Shown: piece after piece, positions 24,180 to 35,600 of the stretch
Position numbering within the stretch: position 1 is the first letter of the stretch
How the letters are laid out: each line of letters opens with the position of its first letter
DNA from: Phaeosaccion multiseriatum
Lineage: Eukaryota > Ochrophyta, other classes
Length of the DNA: 64,000 bases
Reading direction: 5' to 3'
NCBI GenBank assembly: GCA_965112735.1
Contig: OZ218951.1
Coordinates: forward strand, 62,001 to 126,000
Program-made: the position numbers and the translations under genes
The notes under the pieces: generated by a model
Seen by the model: only the letters and a program-made list of their open reading frames with translations
What the model was told of the DNA's origin: nothing
Databases searched by the model: none

Positions 24180-27100
24180 GCCTCTCGCAGAAGGAGGGTG
24201 ATTCCTGGCCCCTCTCTGCCTGCGCTCGGAATATGCCGACGATGTCCCTCAGGGACGCCGCCGCCTCCTCCTGCTGCACGTAACGGTCCTGCGAGAGAGG
24301 GTAGGGGGGCACGGCAAGGCAAGACATGGCAAGGCCAGGCCCTCGTCAGAGGAAGGGTGAAACAGACGCACGCACGAGCGGGGAAGGCGACAAACCTCCC
24401 ACATGTCCCTCTCCACGCAGAGGTCGCGAATGATCTTGTCGAGCCGGGCCCTCTGCGCCTCTGCTGCCATCGCCTGGGTCTCCCCCTGAGAAGCACGAGC
24501 AAACGCGCACACACAAGTCAGGCAGTGTCCAGCGTCGGCAGTCCCCTCGAGCGGTCGGTATGCAAGGTGGGGACTTGACGCAAAGCCCTGTCCCCTGGTA
24601 GATCCACTCGACTCCTCCCCCTCAGTCCTAATGGTCAGAGCTGCGAGGTCTATTGATCCGCCCCCCTTCCCCTTCGCCGCTCCACAGGGACGAGGACGAG
24701 CACCCACTCACACACTCACACTCACACTCACACTCACCGCCTCAGCAGACAGCGCCATCTGCTTGAGCTTGAGCGTGGCGGCGTCAAGTTGCGACTGCTC
24801 AAGGAGCAGAGGTAAAGGGGCAGGCATATGGGCAGGGGGCACAGCGTCAGGTGCAGCGCATGGCCGTCCAAGGGGTCGTCCAAGGGCTCTCATGTTCTCT
24901 TTGAGAGAGACGGGAGCGCCACGCTCTAACGGAGAGGACTGTGAGAAGGGCTCCGGCTTCCGAAGGAAGGAACTCTCTCATCTCTCTGATCCTCTCAGCG
25001 CTAAACCATGCACAAGCACGAGGCACACCCCTCGGGGCGGATGCTTGTATGTGTATGTGTATGTGTGTGTGTGTGCGTGTGTGTGTGCCCATGTACCTGC
25101 ATGGCTTGCACGTCCCCCCTGGCGCCTCTCTGCCCCTCTCTGCTGCTCTTGAGGCGTGCCCTTAGCTTGGTGATGGCAAGTTGGTATGCGCACAGGAGCT
25201 TGGCCACCTTGGGGGGCAGGCCCTGCCCCTCAACCTCTCCATCGCCCTCTCCATCGCCCTCTCGCTCGCCGTCTTCCTCTCCCTCTGCCACGCCGTTTTG
25301 TGAGAGCCCGTCCCCAGGCCGCCTCCGCTGCCGCCGGCCCTGAACGGAGCCCGCGGCCCTTAGAGCGCTCACCTGGGCCCTGTCACAGGCAATTCAGGCA
25401 ATTCAGAAAGACGGAGTGTGACACACACGATGGAGAGAAGCAAAAGCGAGGGAGGTGAGCGACAGTCCACCAAATATGCAAAGAGCGCACCCACGGGATG
25501 GTAGTGCCAGTGGGTGAGTGCGTGCCTGAGGGTGGCGTTTTCGAGCTTGAGCTCCTCCATTGCCTCCGCGTCTTGGCGCCGCTCCTCCTCCGCGGCGGTG
25601 TCCACCTCTCTCCTAAGGACAGGAACAGAGGGGCGGAGGAGCAGCTAATAGAGTGAGCGGGGCTCAGCCATTAGCACAGAGAGTGGGGAGGGAGTGAGCC
25701 AAAAGACCGACCGAACGACAGACCGACCGACCAAAAGACGGAGCTACCCACCTGCTCTCGTCCGCGGCAAGCACCGAGGCGTCCCTCGCCTCCGCCAAAG
25801 CGAGCGCCACCCCGGCCCCTCCGCTCAAGTGCCACTTCGCTGCATAGAGAGAGAGAGAGAAAGAGAGAGAGACAGACACAGAGAGAGAGTGCCACACACG
25901 CCGCCCCAGGGGTGATGCTTAGGGATGTTCGCGCGCGCCCCCCCCCCCTACCCTTGGCCACACATCGCGCCCACCCCTCTGTCCTGACACCCCTCACACC
26001 TGACCCTTATCCCTAACCCCCCCTCCCCTCACCCGTCACCCCTCATCCCTCACCCGTCCCCCCTCACCCCTCAGCCCTCACCCCTCCGTCCTGACACCCC
26101 TCACCCCTCACCCCTCACCAGCGCAGGCCGCACGGACCTGTCTTCGCTGTCCTTGCCCTCCCCTTGCTCCTTCCCCTGCCCTTTTGGAGCTGCCCCTGCA
26201 GCCCCTGCACCTGCGCCTGTGGAGGCGAGGGGAGGGAGCGGGTGAGAAGGAGGGGGGGGCGGCAAGGTGCTTCTATCCAAGCGCCCCTTCAGAGAAGGGG
26301 CTTCCGCGGTCTCATTCACTCCCTCCATTCCTCCTTCGCCCTTCCCCTTACTCACTCATTCCCTCCTCGTTCACTCAGTCCTGCACGCACGCACTCACTT
26401 ACTCACTCAAGTCACTCACTCACCCACGTATCCATTCACTCACTCACCCACTCACACTCACTTCGTCCCTCACTCACACACTCACTCAATCCCCTATTCC
26501 CTCCCTCCCCCCCTCCCTTCCCACTCACTCAGTCACGCAAGCACTCACTCATTCACTTACTCACATGCTCAGTCACTCAGTCACCCAGTTACCCACACAC
26601 TCACTCCTTCGCTCACTCACGTATCGGCTCACGCACTGACCAATCACTTACGCAAACACTCTCACTTATCACTCGCTCCCTCCCCCTCCCTCACTCACCC
26701 ACTCCCTCCCTCCCTGACTTTTGTACTGTACTTCCTCACGTATCGACTCACGCACTCACTCAATCAATCACTCACGGAAATATACGCACTCATCACTCTG
26801 TCCCTCCCTCACTGAGTCACTCACCCACTCACTCCCTCACTCCCTCGAGTACTGTACTCACTCACTTATCGACTCACACACTCACTCAATCACTCACGCA
26901 AAACACTCACTCATCACTCGCTCCCTCTTTCTCTCCCTCCCTCCCTCCTACACTCACTCACTCACTCCTTCGCTCACTCACGTATCGGCTCACGCACTGA
27001 CTCAATCACTTACGCAAACACTCTCACTCATCACTCGCTCCCTCCCCCTCCCTCACTCACCCACTCCCTCCCTCCCTGACTTTTGTACTGTACTTACTCA

Positions 27101-28737
27101 CGTATCGACTCACGCACTCACTCAATCACGCACGCAAACATACACACTCATCACTCTGTCCCTCCCTCACTCAGTCACTCACACACTCACTCCCTCCCTC
27201 ACTCCCTCTTGTACTGTACTCACTCACTTATCGACTCACACACTCACTCATCACTCGCTCCCTCTTTCTCTCCCTCCCTCCTACACTCACTCACTCACTC
27301 ACTCCTTCACTATAACTCACTCCCTCACTCAGTCACTTCTGTACTGTACTCACTCACGTATCGACTCATGCACTCACTCAACCACTCACGCAAACATGCA
27401 CACTCGCTCCCTCTCTCGCTCCCTCCTTCACTCACTCACTCCCTTCCTCCTCACTCACGTCTATCTGGTCGAGCAGTTGGTACGCCGTGAAGGAAGGGCC
27501 CGAGTGCACGCCGCGCTGGAGGGGGGGTGGGAATAGCAAACGAGCGAGCGAGTGAACTGGAGGAAGTCACGCACAGGAGTGGGTCGTGCGGCTCAGCGTA
27601 GGCAGACTCCCCACTCCGCTCTTTCTCCCCTCTCTAATCCCTCCTGCTCTGAGCTCCTCCACTGTGCTTGGTCCCTTCGCTCCCTACTATCTCTCGACCT
27701 CCCCTCTACTCTAATCATCCACACTCTGGCAGCGCTCTGCTCTGCTTGCGCCCTGCCCCATTTCCTCTCTCTCTTCTACTTCTCTTCTCCTTCTGCTCTT
27801 ATCCTCCTTCACTCTACTGCCCTCCCCTCTATCCTCCTGCTTCCCACCTGCATGTGTCGCCTGAGCGAGAGGGTGAGGGCCCTCAGCGCAGCGAGGTGCT
27901 TGCTCGCCTCCCTCTCGCGCTCCACCACCGCCTGCTCCGCGGCAGCCAGCCCGTCCCGCAGCCCTGCACACACGGTTATAGCACGTTAAAGCACGGCTGT
28001 CACTCCTCCAATATGTGTAGACACAAACGAGCGAGAAGCTCTTCCTCCGCCTCTCTTTCTCCCCTCCCCGACACTGGACAGAGCCCCCCTCCCCTCGCGG
28101 TGACTTGCCTGCGAGGGAGGTTCGCGTGTGGTGCTCCTTCACCTTTTGCTCCTTGCGAAGGGCCTTGAGCTCGTAGCAGAGCTCCCTCTCCCGCCCCAGC
28201 ACCTCCTTCACCTTTTGCCGCTCGCCCTTAACGTCCCGGCTGCATCTGCGTACATGCAAGGGACGGAGGCAGCACACACGGAGAGAATCTCACTCTTTAA
28301 AAGGCTGACGAAAGCTGTCTGACTGACTGACTGACTGACTGACTGACTGACTACTGACCTGGCCAGGCTCCGCTGCAGACAGACGTGCTCCTTTTTCAAG
28401 TTGGACAGCTGCGCGGCCAAGGCGACTTCTCCACTACTGCACGGGCGCCTGAGGAGCAGACAGCGAGAAGAGGAGGGTCGGCGGGGCGGAGAGAGGTGGG
28501 GCGCATCAAGACTTGAAGGAAGAGGAGGGTTATAGACGCACGCGCAAAACACATTATAGACGCACGCACAAAAAAGGGAGGGGGGTGGGAGAGAGCAGAC
28601 ACGGTCTCCCACCTTTTCGTCGGCTGAAAGCTGTATCCCTCCTCCTTTGCATCTCTTCGGTAGTCCACCGCCCCCAAGGTGATCCAGCTACTGCTGCTAC
28701 TGCAGCTATATTCGCTGCCACTGTCCGAGCTCTCCAT
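23731..28737 (-). CDS. Glutamine-rich coiled-coil protein
   Basis: Function not recognised. Twelve exons read with consistent phases (596 residues): 28613-28737, 28359-28448, 28109-28245, 27848-27963, 27459-27515, 26138-26216, 25752-25839, 25495-25612, 25097-25372, 24738-24794, 24396-24485 and 23731-24288. The start (MESSDSGSEYSCSSSSSW) is an acidic Ser-rich leader. Most of the rest is heptad-like helix rich in E, K, R, L and A (ERQKVKEVLGRERELCYELK; AEEERRQDAEAMEELKLEN). The last exon has two poly-Gln runs separated by duplicated acidic EEQPYFRD/EEQPYCRD, then an Ala/Pro-rich end. The intron after exon 28109-28245 appears to use a GC donor (gcaagt). The plan resembles cytoskeletal or centrosomal coiled-coil proteins, but no family can be named. 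Confidence 0.72.
23960..24182. repeat. Two CTG/CAG runs encoding poly-Gln
   Basis: CTG triplets at about 23,964-24,007 and 24,138-24,178 encode two poly-Gln tracts on the minus strand. They are separated by mixed Gln/His-rich sequence and a duplicated acidic motif. Both strands stay open here because of the repeat. Confidence 0.92.
26340..27458. repeat. CACT-rich repeat filling an intron
   Basis: About 1.1 kb of degenerate CACT tetranucleotides fills the intron between exons 26138-26216 and 27459-27515 of the coiled-coil gene. A longer period of about 363 bp is superimposed: the block starting cacgtatcggctcacgcact near 26,617 recurs near 26,980, with a partial third block near 27,350. Long open frames here (rich in H, S, T, L) are a by-product of the repeat. 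Confidence 0.9.
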
Positions 28738-28952
28738 CGCTCACGCAGGGAACATCGGTGAGAAGAGGATCATGGGAGTCAACGGATTCTGTGAGTCAAT
28801 TGTATCACCAACCTTCCACTTTCCCGCGCCCCCACCTGGATATCGGATATCTGCGCCCCCACACGAACACCACAGGCGTATCCGCCAGCTCCCCGCAAGC
28901 AGGAGCAGGAGGAGGGGGGGGTCAAGAGGGAGAGGCCCAATCCTGGCTAGGG

Positions 28953-30683
28953 ATGGATTCCTACGTGGACTTTATAGCGGGCTGGGTGAGGTACGCCAAC
29001 TTTTGTCTCCTCCCTGTCCCACCTCCACTCTCACTCGCTCCGCGAATTGTGCCTGCCCTCCTTCTCACGCCTTTCGCCAGTGGAGGGGCGGGGCTCCTCG
29101 CCACGCAGCCCTTCGACGGGGTGCTCGTCCGCCTGCAGCAGCCCAAGATGGCTGCGCTGGGGCTACGCCGTGGCTTTTCAGAGTCTTTCACGCGGGCACG
29201 CAGCACCGGACTGTTCCAGGGCCTGTGGCCTATGGTGCTGAGGTGAGGGCACCTAAATGCGGCGCGGGGGAGTGCTCATGATCGCTACGGGCTGAGGCTG
29301 GGTGCTGGTGGGAACGAGAGCAGTCTTTCTTCTCACCTGCCATGTCTTCTTGCCCCTCTCGCTTCCCGCGGCTGCTATTGCTATTGCTGCTGTCATGTGG
29401 TGACTGCAGCGTGCCCCTTCAAAACGCAATTCTCTTCGCCGGCTTTGGCGTGGGCAAGAGCCTGGTGTCGGAGAAGGGCGAGCTGCTGCCCGTGTTTGCC
29501 GGGGGGTGCGCCGGGGGCTTCCTGCAGAGTTTCGTCATGAGCCCCGTGGAGCTTGTCAAGATCAGGGCTCAGCTCGGGCAGCAGGAGGGAGGTGAGTTGG
29601 GAGTGGGAGGCAGTCCCAAAGGGGCTTCGAAGACGACTGCGACGGTCTTGGATCGATCTGATGATGGGCTCCAGTCGGCTCCACACCCCGAAACGTGCCC
29701 TTCACCTCCTCCTCTTTTGCTGTCCCTCTATGACCGACCCAGGTACTTCGATGCTGCAGCGCTTCCAGAGCGAGATTGGAGCGAGAAGGATATTCACGGG
29801 CCTCGCCCCCACCCTTGGGAGGGACGGTGCGTCTTGGAGGAGGGCGTGGCATGAGTGAAGCAGCCGCAGAGCAGTCGGCCTCAACAAGCATGTGCAGGCA
29901 GTCTCGTCCTTGAACAATGGAAGTATTGTACGTGCCTCTGACAGAGCTCCCCTCCCCTGCCCCTCCCCGTCCCTTGCCCCTCTCTGTGTGCACAGTGCTG
30001 CCCCACGGGGTGTGGTTCGCCGCCTACGAGTTCCTCAAGGGCAAGCTCGGTGCGTGAGATAGAGAGAGACGGAGAGAGAAGGCTACCTTGTCTGCTGCCT
30101 GATCCTATTCTCAAGCGGAGTTTTGACTTACGCACCACGCGCCCCCTCACCCCCATTCCCTCTGTTGCGCAGCGGATCAGGGCGCCGCCGGACAAGTGGC
30201 GTCAGGCGCAGGGGCCGCCACGGTGAGTGACATGGCGAGAGGCAGTTCTGGCGATACGATGACCCGTCAGCTGTTGAATCCTTGCTGACCCCTTGTCGAC
30301 TCCTTGTGCCCCTCGTGTGCTCCTCTCCTCTTGTAAAGGTTGCGTGGGTGGTGGGGTATCCCTTCGACGTCATCAAGACGCGAATGCAGTCTCAGCTGGG
30401 TGGAACAGCCGCAGCAGAAGGGGCATCAGCAGGGGCTTCGGCGGGAGGGAAAGTAGGAGCAGCAGCAGCAGGAGGAGGAGGAGCTACAGCAGGGGCAGCA
30501 GCGACCGCAGGGACGGAGGGCGGGGGTAAGGGCATGCTGGCTGTGGCGGGGCGCATGCTGAGCGAGGAGGGCGGGGTGGTGTTCTGGAGGGGGCTTGACC
30601 TCAAGCTCATGCGGGCCGTGCCCATGAGTGTCATCGGCTTTTACGTCTACGAGGCCGCGGCACAGCTGCTCAGGGCCTCATAG
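28953..30683 (+). CDS. Mitochondrial carrier (SLC25) family protein
   Basis: Inner-membrane transporter of the mitochondrial carrier family; substrate not assignable. Seven exons with consistent phases give 304 residues: 28953-28990, 29081-29242, 29410-29591, 29743-29826, 29996-30049, 30173-30222 and 30339-30683. All three family signatures are visible: ATQPFDGVLVRLQ in the first third, MSPVELVKIRAQL in the second and GYPFDVIKTRMQ in the third, each at the end of an odd-numbered helix. The expected second halves also occur (GLFQGLWPMVLR; RIFTGLAPTLGRD; FWRGLDLKLMRAVP). Length is normal for the family. The last third carries an Ala/Gly-rich insertion after IKTRMQSQLGG. It is divergent from the coiled-coil gene upstream, whose start lies about 215 bp away. 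Confidence 0.9.
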
Positions 30684-31080
30684 CTGCTTACTCAGGTCAT
30701 TTTGTCTCGCTTAGGCAGGGGGGTCACGGCAGACGGGTCACGGCAGACGGGGGGCCTAAGCGCGTACACAGGGCGACCGTTCAGTGGGGGGCCGAACTTA
30801 TCTTATTTTTTGTAGAGAAGGGGCCGACTGGACTTTATAGAGTTGTTACTGTTTCGAAAAAATACATATAAAATTGTGTCTCACAAAAGTTGATACTTAT
30901 GCACATGAAAGAAGCAGAGATGAGGAGAGCTGAGGCTCGACGGGGCAAAACACAAATCCCTTCCCCCCATCCCCCCGTCAGACTTTATATATACATATAT
31001 ATCTTCCTCACGCCGAGCACAAGGCGCGGGGCGGTGGCAGGGCGGCCGCGAGGGATGACGCCTCTTCAGTGCGCCAGCTC
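30684..31080. other. Convergent intergenic region
   Basis: This 397-bp gap lies between the ends of the carrier (plus) and Mpv17-like (minus) genes. It contains a short duplicated phrase (cacggcagacggg twice near 30,725) and the most AT-rich stretch nearby (about 30,800-30,900), probably holding the 3' ends of both transcripts. No gene seen. Confidence 0.6.
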
Positions 31081-32172
31081 TCACGCTGGCGAAAGCGATG
31101 CTACCGGGGAGGCCTCCTCCTCCTCCTCGTCCTCGTCCTCCTTGTCTTTATTCTCTCTGAACCCCACAGTACTGAGGTACGTCTGCCAGAAGATCTGAAC
31201 GCCACTAGCATAGGTGGGGCGGATGTGAATGGGCACAAACGAGAAGCCAATGAAGTTGGCGATGGGCCACAGTTTGAGGTCGGTCGTCCACGTCTCAAAC
31301 AGCTTGGCCCTGACGTTCGCCTCGGCCGCTGCAAAGTCACCACCACTCGAGTACAGCGCCGACACTGACAGGTAGCTCACGGCCAGCTGAGGACCGAACA
31401 CGAGCTCATCGCACACAATCTTCTTGAGCACGGACACCGTGTCCACCCTGTGAGTGTGTGAGTGAGTGGGGAGGGGTGAGTGCGCGGGTGAGAGAGTGAA
31501 TGCGTCAGTGATTTGAGTGAGTGAGTGAGTGAGTGAGTGAGTGAGTGAGTGGGGTGAATGAGTGAGTGAGTGATTTGAGTGAGTGAGTGAGTGCGTGGGG
31601 TGAGTGAGTGAGTGAGTGAGTGCGTGGGGTGAGTGAGTGCGTGAGTAAGTGAGTGTGCGTGAGTGAGTGATTGAGTGAGTGAGTGAGCGAGCGAGTGAGC
31701 CAGCAAGTAAGTGACCTGGGGCTCACGATGCGGTCCAAAGCGCGGTACCAGTAGTGCATGAAGATACCGTTCTGCACGAGCCCCTGAGCGAGGAGAGCAT
31801 GCATCATGCAGGTAGGGAGGGGGGCAGGCCTGAGCCACAAATTGTGTACCATATCACTCCAGGAGCAATGATCTAAACTTTTAATGAGACTGCGAAATGG
31901 GGAAGTGTTGCAGCCAGCCCAGCCATATCTGTGCTCCTCACCAGACATCCCATCGTGAGCGTCCGCTTGGGATCCCACGCCCTGCTGTTGCTGGTGCTGC
32001 TGCCGCTCAGCTTCTTCTCCTCCGCCATCCTCTCCAGAGCCTGGGCAATCCCATCCCCGATGGAGAAGACAGTGAACCCCACACATGCATTGGCCGCGAG
32101 AGTGTGCTCTTTGTAGAAGGAAGCCACCTTGAGCCGGGCGGCCAGGAGCCGTGCTTTAATAAGGCTGCCCAT
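31081..32172 (-). CDS. Mpv17/PMP22 family membrane protein
   Basis: Small four-helix membrane protein of the Mpv17/PMP22 family, found in mitochondrial inner or peroxisomal membranes and linked to channel-like or redox roles. Three exons in phase give 221 residues: 31942-32172, 31716-31783 and 31081-31447. The hallmark C-terminal block is clear (DLKLWPIANFIGFSFVPIHI, then the W.TYLS segment), preceded by DELVFGPQLAVSYLS and GIFMHYWYRALDRI. The first exon has the usual start with a basic helix and SIGDGIAQ. The protein ends in a strongly acidic tail (KDEDEEEEE) not usual for the family. Intron 31448-31715 is made of GTGA tetranucleotides. Confidence 0.9.
31452..31700. repeat. GTGA tetranucleotide repeat in the Mpv17-like intron
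   Basis: Nearly the whole second intron is GAGT/GTGA repeat with occasional GTGCGTGGGG interruptions. It is the same repeat class as at 26,340-27,458 and 45,606-45,786. Confidence 0.92.
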
Positions 32173-32195
32173 TTGACTCCTATGATTGTATGCTG

Positions 32196-32252
32196 CTACT
32201 GCTGGGCTGGTGCTGCTGCTGCGGATGCTGCGGCTGCTGCTGCGGCTGCTGC

Positions 32253-32293
<41 letters not shown>
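32196..32293. repeat. CTG run upstream of the Mpv17-like start
   Basis: Imperfect CTG triplets lie 25-120 bp upstream of the start codon at 32172, in its likely 5' untranslated or promoter region. Confidence 0.85.
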
Positions 32294-32458
32294 CCTGAGG
32301 CCCCTAAGCCCCCATTGCTCCTCTCCTGGGCCGTGCTAAAGGCCCCTTCCTACTTGCCATTTTGTTATTCCCCCATTCCCCCCCCCACTCGTACGTTGGG
32401 GTTCCTTTTTTTAGGGCCTCCCGCAAGGGGGGATGATTCCGCACACCGTAGTCCAGGG

Positions 32459-32543
32459 TCGAGTGGGCGATAGTGCGTCAGGCGTCGACAACAGTATCCC
32501 TCTCACTTCGTCAACCCCTGATACACTATCGCCCACATTCTCG
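32459..32543. repeat. Inverted repeat, small dispersed element copy 1
   Basis: Perfect 13-bp arms gtgggcgatagtg (32463-32475) and cactatcgcccac (32524-32536), with an inner cagg/cctg pair, flank about 48 bp. A related sequence occurs at 59431-59480. The 527-bp spacer between the Mpv17-like and ankyrin-TPR genes otherwise holds only the CTG run. Confidence 0.65.
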
Positions 32544-32699
32544 TCTTCGACCCTTCCATTTTTCCATCTGCGCCTACCTTACGCTACTTGAAAATACGTT
32601 TTTCGATCTGTCGACTCGTAAACTCGCTCTATTCGAAAAATGGTTTTACAGCCTGGCCTTCAAGTCATCACAAAGAACTCAATGTGCTCTGCCCCCTCC

Positions 32700-35600
32700 C
32701 TAGTCATCACAGAGCAGTCTAGCTTGTCTGTCCATGTCCTCATCCTGCAGCTGCTGCACCCTGCTCATCGCATCCGTCAGTTGTGGATTGCCTAGGCAGA
32801 AGGTGAGAGAGTGAGAAGAGGGGACAGGCAGAGTCGAGCAGAGGGAGAGACAAAAGACAGATACAGAGGAGAGGGAGGGGGGGGGGGGGGAAGAGGGCGT
32901 GAGACCGAGAAAGCGAGAGAGAGAGGGAACGGGAGGGATGGATACAAGGGAGAGACTTGGCACAGGAGAGCACTTCTCGTGCTGACCTCTCCACTAGCAC
33001 AACACACCCTGCTCTCCCTACCTGGCTCAAGCTCTTCCAACCTGGAGAGGTCTCTGTAGGCACCATCCAAGTCTCCCAAGAGGCGCAGGGCCTCCGCCCG
33101 CCTGAACAGGGCCTTCCTGTTCTCTGTATCTTTGCTCAGCACCTGGCACACATACACAAACATGTATGTATAAACGTTTATGTATCCACGCACACAGGTA
33201 TGGACAAACACAATCACACCACAAGACAGACAGAAGAGCAGAGCGACAGAGACAGGCGCAGAGAGGTGGACGTGCGGGGTGCGGATACACAGGCACACGC
33301 ACCACAAGAGGGATAGAGAGACAGAGGAGCAGTGAGACAGTGAGACAGAGGGACAGAGGAGAGGTGAGGTAGTGAGAGAGAGAGACGGAGGAGAAGACAG
33401 GGGAGAAGAGAGAGAGAGAGGGAGAGAGAGGAACAGAGAGACAGCGTGCGGGTTACGGATACACATACACGCACCACAAGAGAGACAAGAGGGAAACAAA
33501 AGACACTTGCAGGTGCGGGATAAGACAGCGCACGAGCATGCGAGCCTCCTCCTCCCTCCTCCCCTCCTCCTCTCCCTCCCCCCCTCTCTACTCCCCCCCC
33601 CTTCCTCCTCCTCCTCCTCCTCCTCCTCCTCCTCCTCCTCCTTGCATACCTTGGAAACATCCAGAAGGCACTCGTTCGATCGAGGCTCATCCAACAGGAG
33701 GAAAACCAAGGCCCTGTTCAGCAAGGCCTCGGTGCACGGATCGTGCCTCTCAATGAGCCTAGTGTATCACCAGCACGTGTGAACCAAAGCAGCGAAGAGC
33801 ATAGGGGGGGGGGGGGTGAAGTGAGGTTCAAAGTGAGGAGCTTGCGACAGCAGACGAAAGGTACCCTGTCCGCTCGGTGGGGAAGAGAGGATGCTCCACA
33901 GGTAACTCAAAAGTCGTCATGCGAATCCACCGCCCGGCCCTCGTTTCGCCTGTGAGGGCACAGGAAGGAGGAAGGAGTGTAGGGGAAAAGCGAGGGAGAG
34001 AGGGAGAGAGAGAGGGAGGGAGGTGCATACCTTCCCGTCGTGCTTCTACATGCTTCACCTTACTTACTCTGTGAACCACATGAGGGCGCTGTACAGTTTT
34101 CCCGCCTTAATCATGCTGTTTCCGGTCTTGAGGTCGTACAAATACCTCTTCCTGCTCTTCTTGGGCCTCTGCTGCTGCCAAACCTTCAACTGGGCCTGGA
34201 AGGCGGCGTCTTGCTTCTCGACTGCCACACACCGTCGGTACTCCTCCATTCGCTTCTCCTGCTCCGTCCCTTCGTGCTTGATCTCACCATCACCCACACC
34301 ACTACCCACACCCTCCTCTCTGCTGACAGGCTGCGGTTCCTTCGTACCACGCATTATGGCCCGTATACACCGCTCCGCCTCCTCCTCCTCCTCGCCCGTA
34401 TTGGGAGACTGAAGCGGGCTGTCGAAAGGTGTGGAACAAGCAGACTCGTACGCTGAAACCGCTGAAACCGCTGGAGACACGGCATCCGCCACTGCTGAAG
34501 ATGAAGGTGAGGTAGTTGAAGGCGTGGACAGCGCGCCAGTGCAGAACGTTCCGTTGGTTCCATTGGCGCCGTCCTTGCCCAGGTCCCGTGCCTTCTCTTC
34601 CCGATACTGCTGTTGTGCCTGCTGTGCTCTCTCTCCATCCACTGGCGGAGGTGGCGGAGGTGGAGGAGTTGCTGGTGGTGCCCTGTCTCTCCCATCATTC
34701 TTCTTCATGCCACTTGAGCCCCCCTTTCCTCCTTTCCCCTTTCCTTTCTTCTTCTTGCTCTTGGCCTGAGATGTAAGGGTCACGTGTAGTGTACAAAGTA
34801 CAACGACAGAAAGCAAAGCAATTACTGCGGCGCCCAGATAAGACTTGGCAGCACAATGCTACATGAGCGGGGATTGCTGCAGGATAGAGCACACACGGCC
34901 GTTCTGCACACATCTCCGTGTGAGTGAGAAGGCGGGTGGGACAGCTCATGTCCGTACATCTCTGTCACTGAGTAGTAGAGGCTCGGTCACAGGCTGGCTT
35001 GGCTCGATCACCACATCACTCTGGCTGACAGAGGCCGAGTCAAAGGCTTGGCTTGGCTTGGCTTGGATGGCTCACCTTCGAGTCGGCCAGCCTCTGCTTC
35101 TCAGCGCTCTGCTCCTCCTCAGCTAACAGCTCCTCCCGAGCCTCCCTCGCTGCTTGCTCCTCTTGCCCCCTGCTGCTCTTGCCCTTGGTGGCTTGCGCTT
35201 TTGCCGCAGCCTCGGCCGCGTCCTTCTGTCCCCTTCTCTCCGCGAGCCTCCTGCACCCAAAGCAATACCCATGCAGGGGGGGGGGGCACAAGTTGCGATG
35301 AATGAACGAATGAGACAAACAAACAAACACACGCGGGGAGGCATTGGTGACGACGATGACGTCAAGAGCTCCTCGTTTCCCTTCAAACAAGAGGGGGGTG
35401 AGTTCGGTACTATCCAATCGCTCGAAGAAGGAAAGGCCGAGGGAAGTTTGAGGGCCTTTGGAGGGTTGGTTGGTCCCCAGAGGGTTGGTAGGGTTGGTCG
35501 GTCCTCCGTGAGCCTACCTACCTCTGGAGGCCCTCGTTGGCCGCCGCTTCCTTCTCGTACTTGGCCCGCAGCCCTGGGCGTTCTCTCATGTACTGCTTGA

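Noticed and set aside
26164-27536. Long His/Ser/Thr/Leu-rich open frames on the plus strand
   Set aside because: They are translations of the CACT repeat within an intron of the minus-strand coiled-coil gene.
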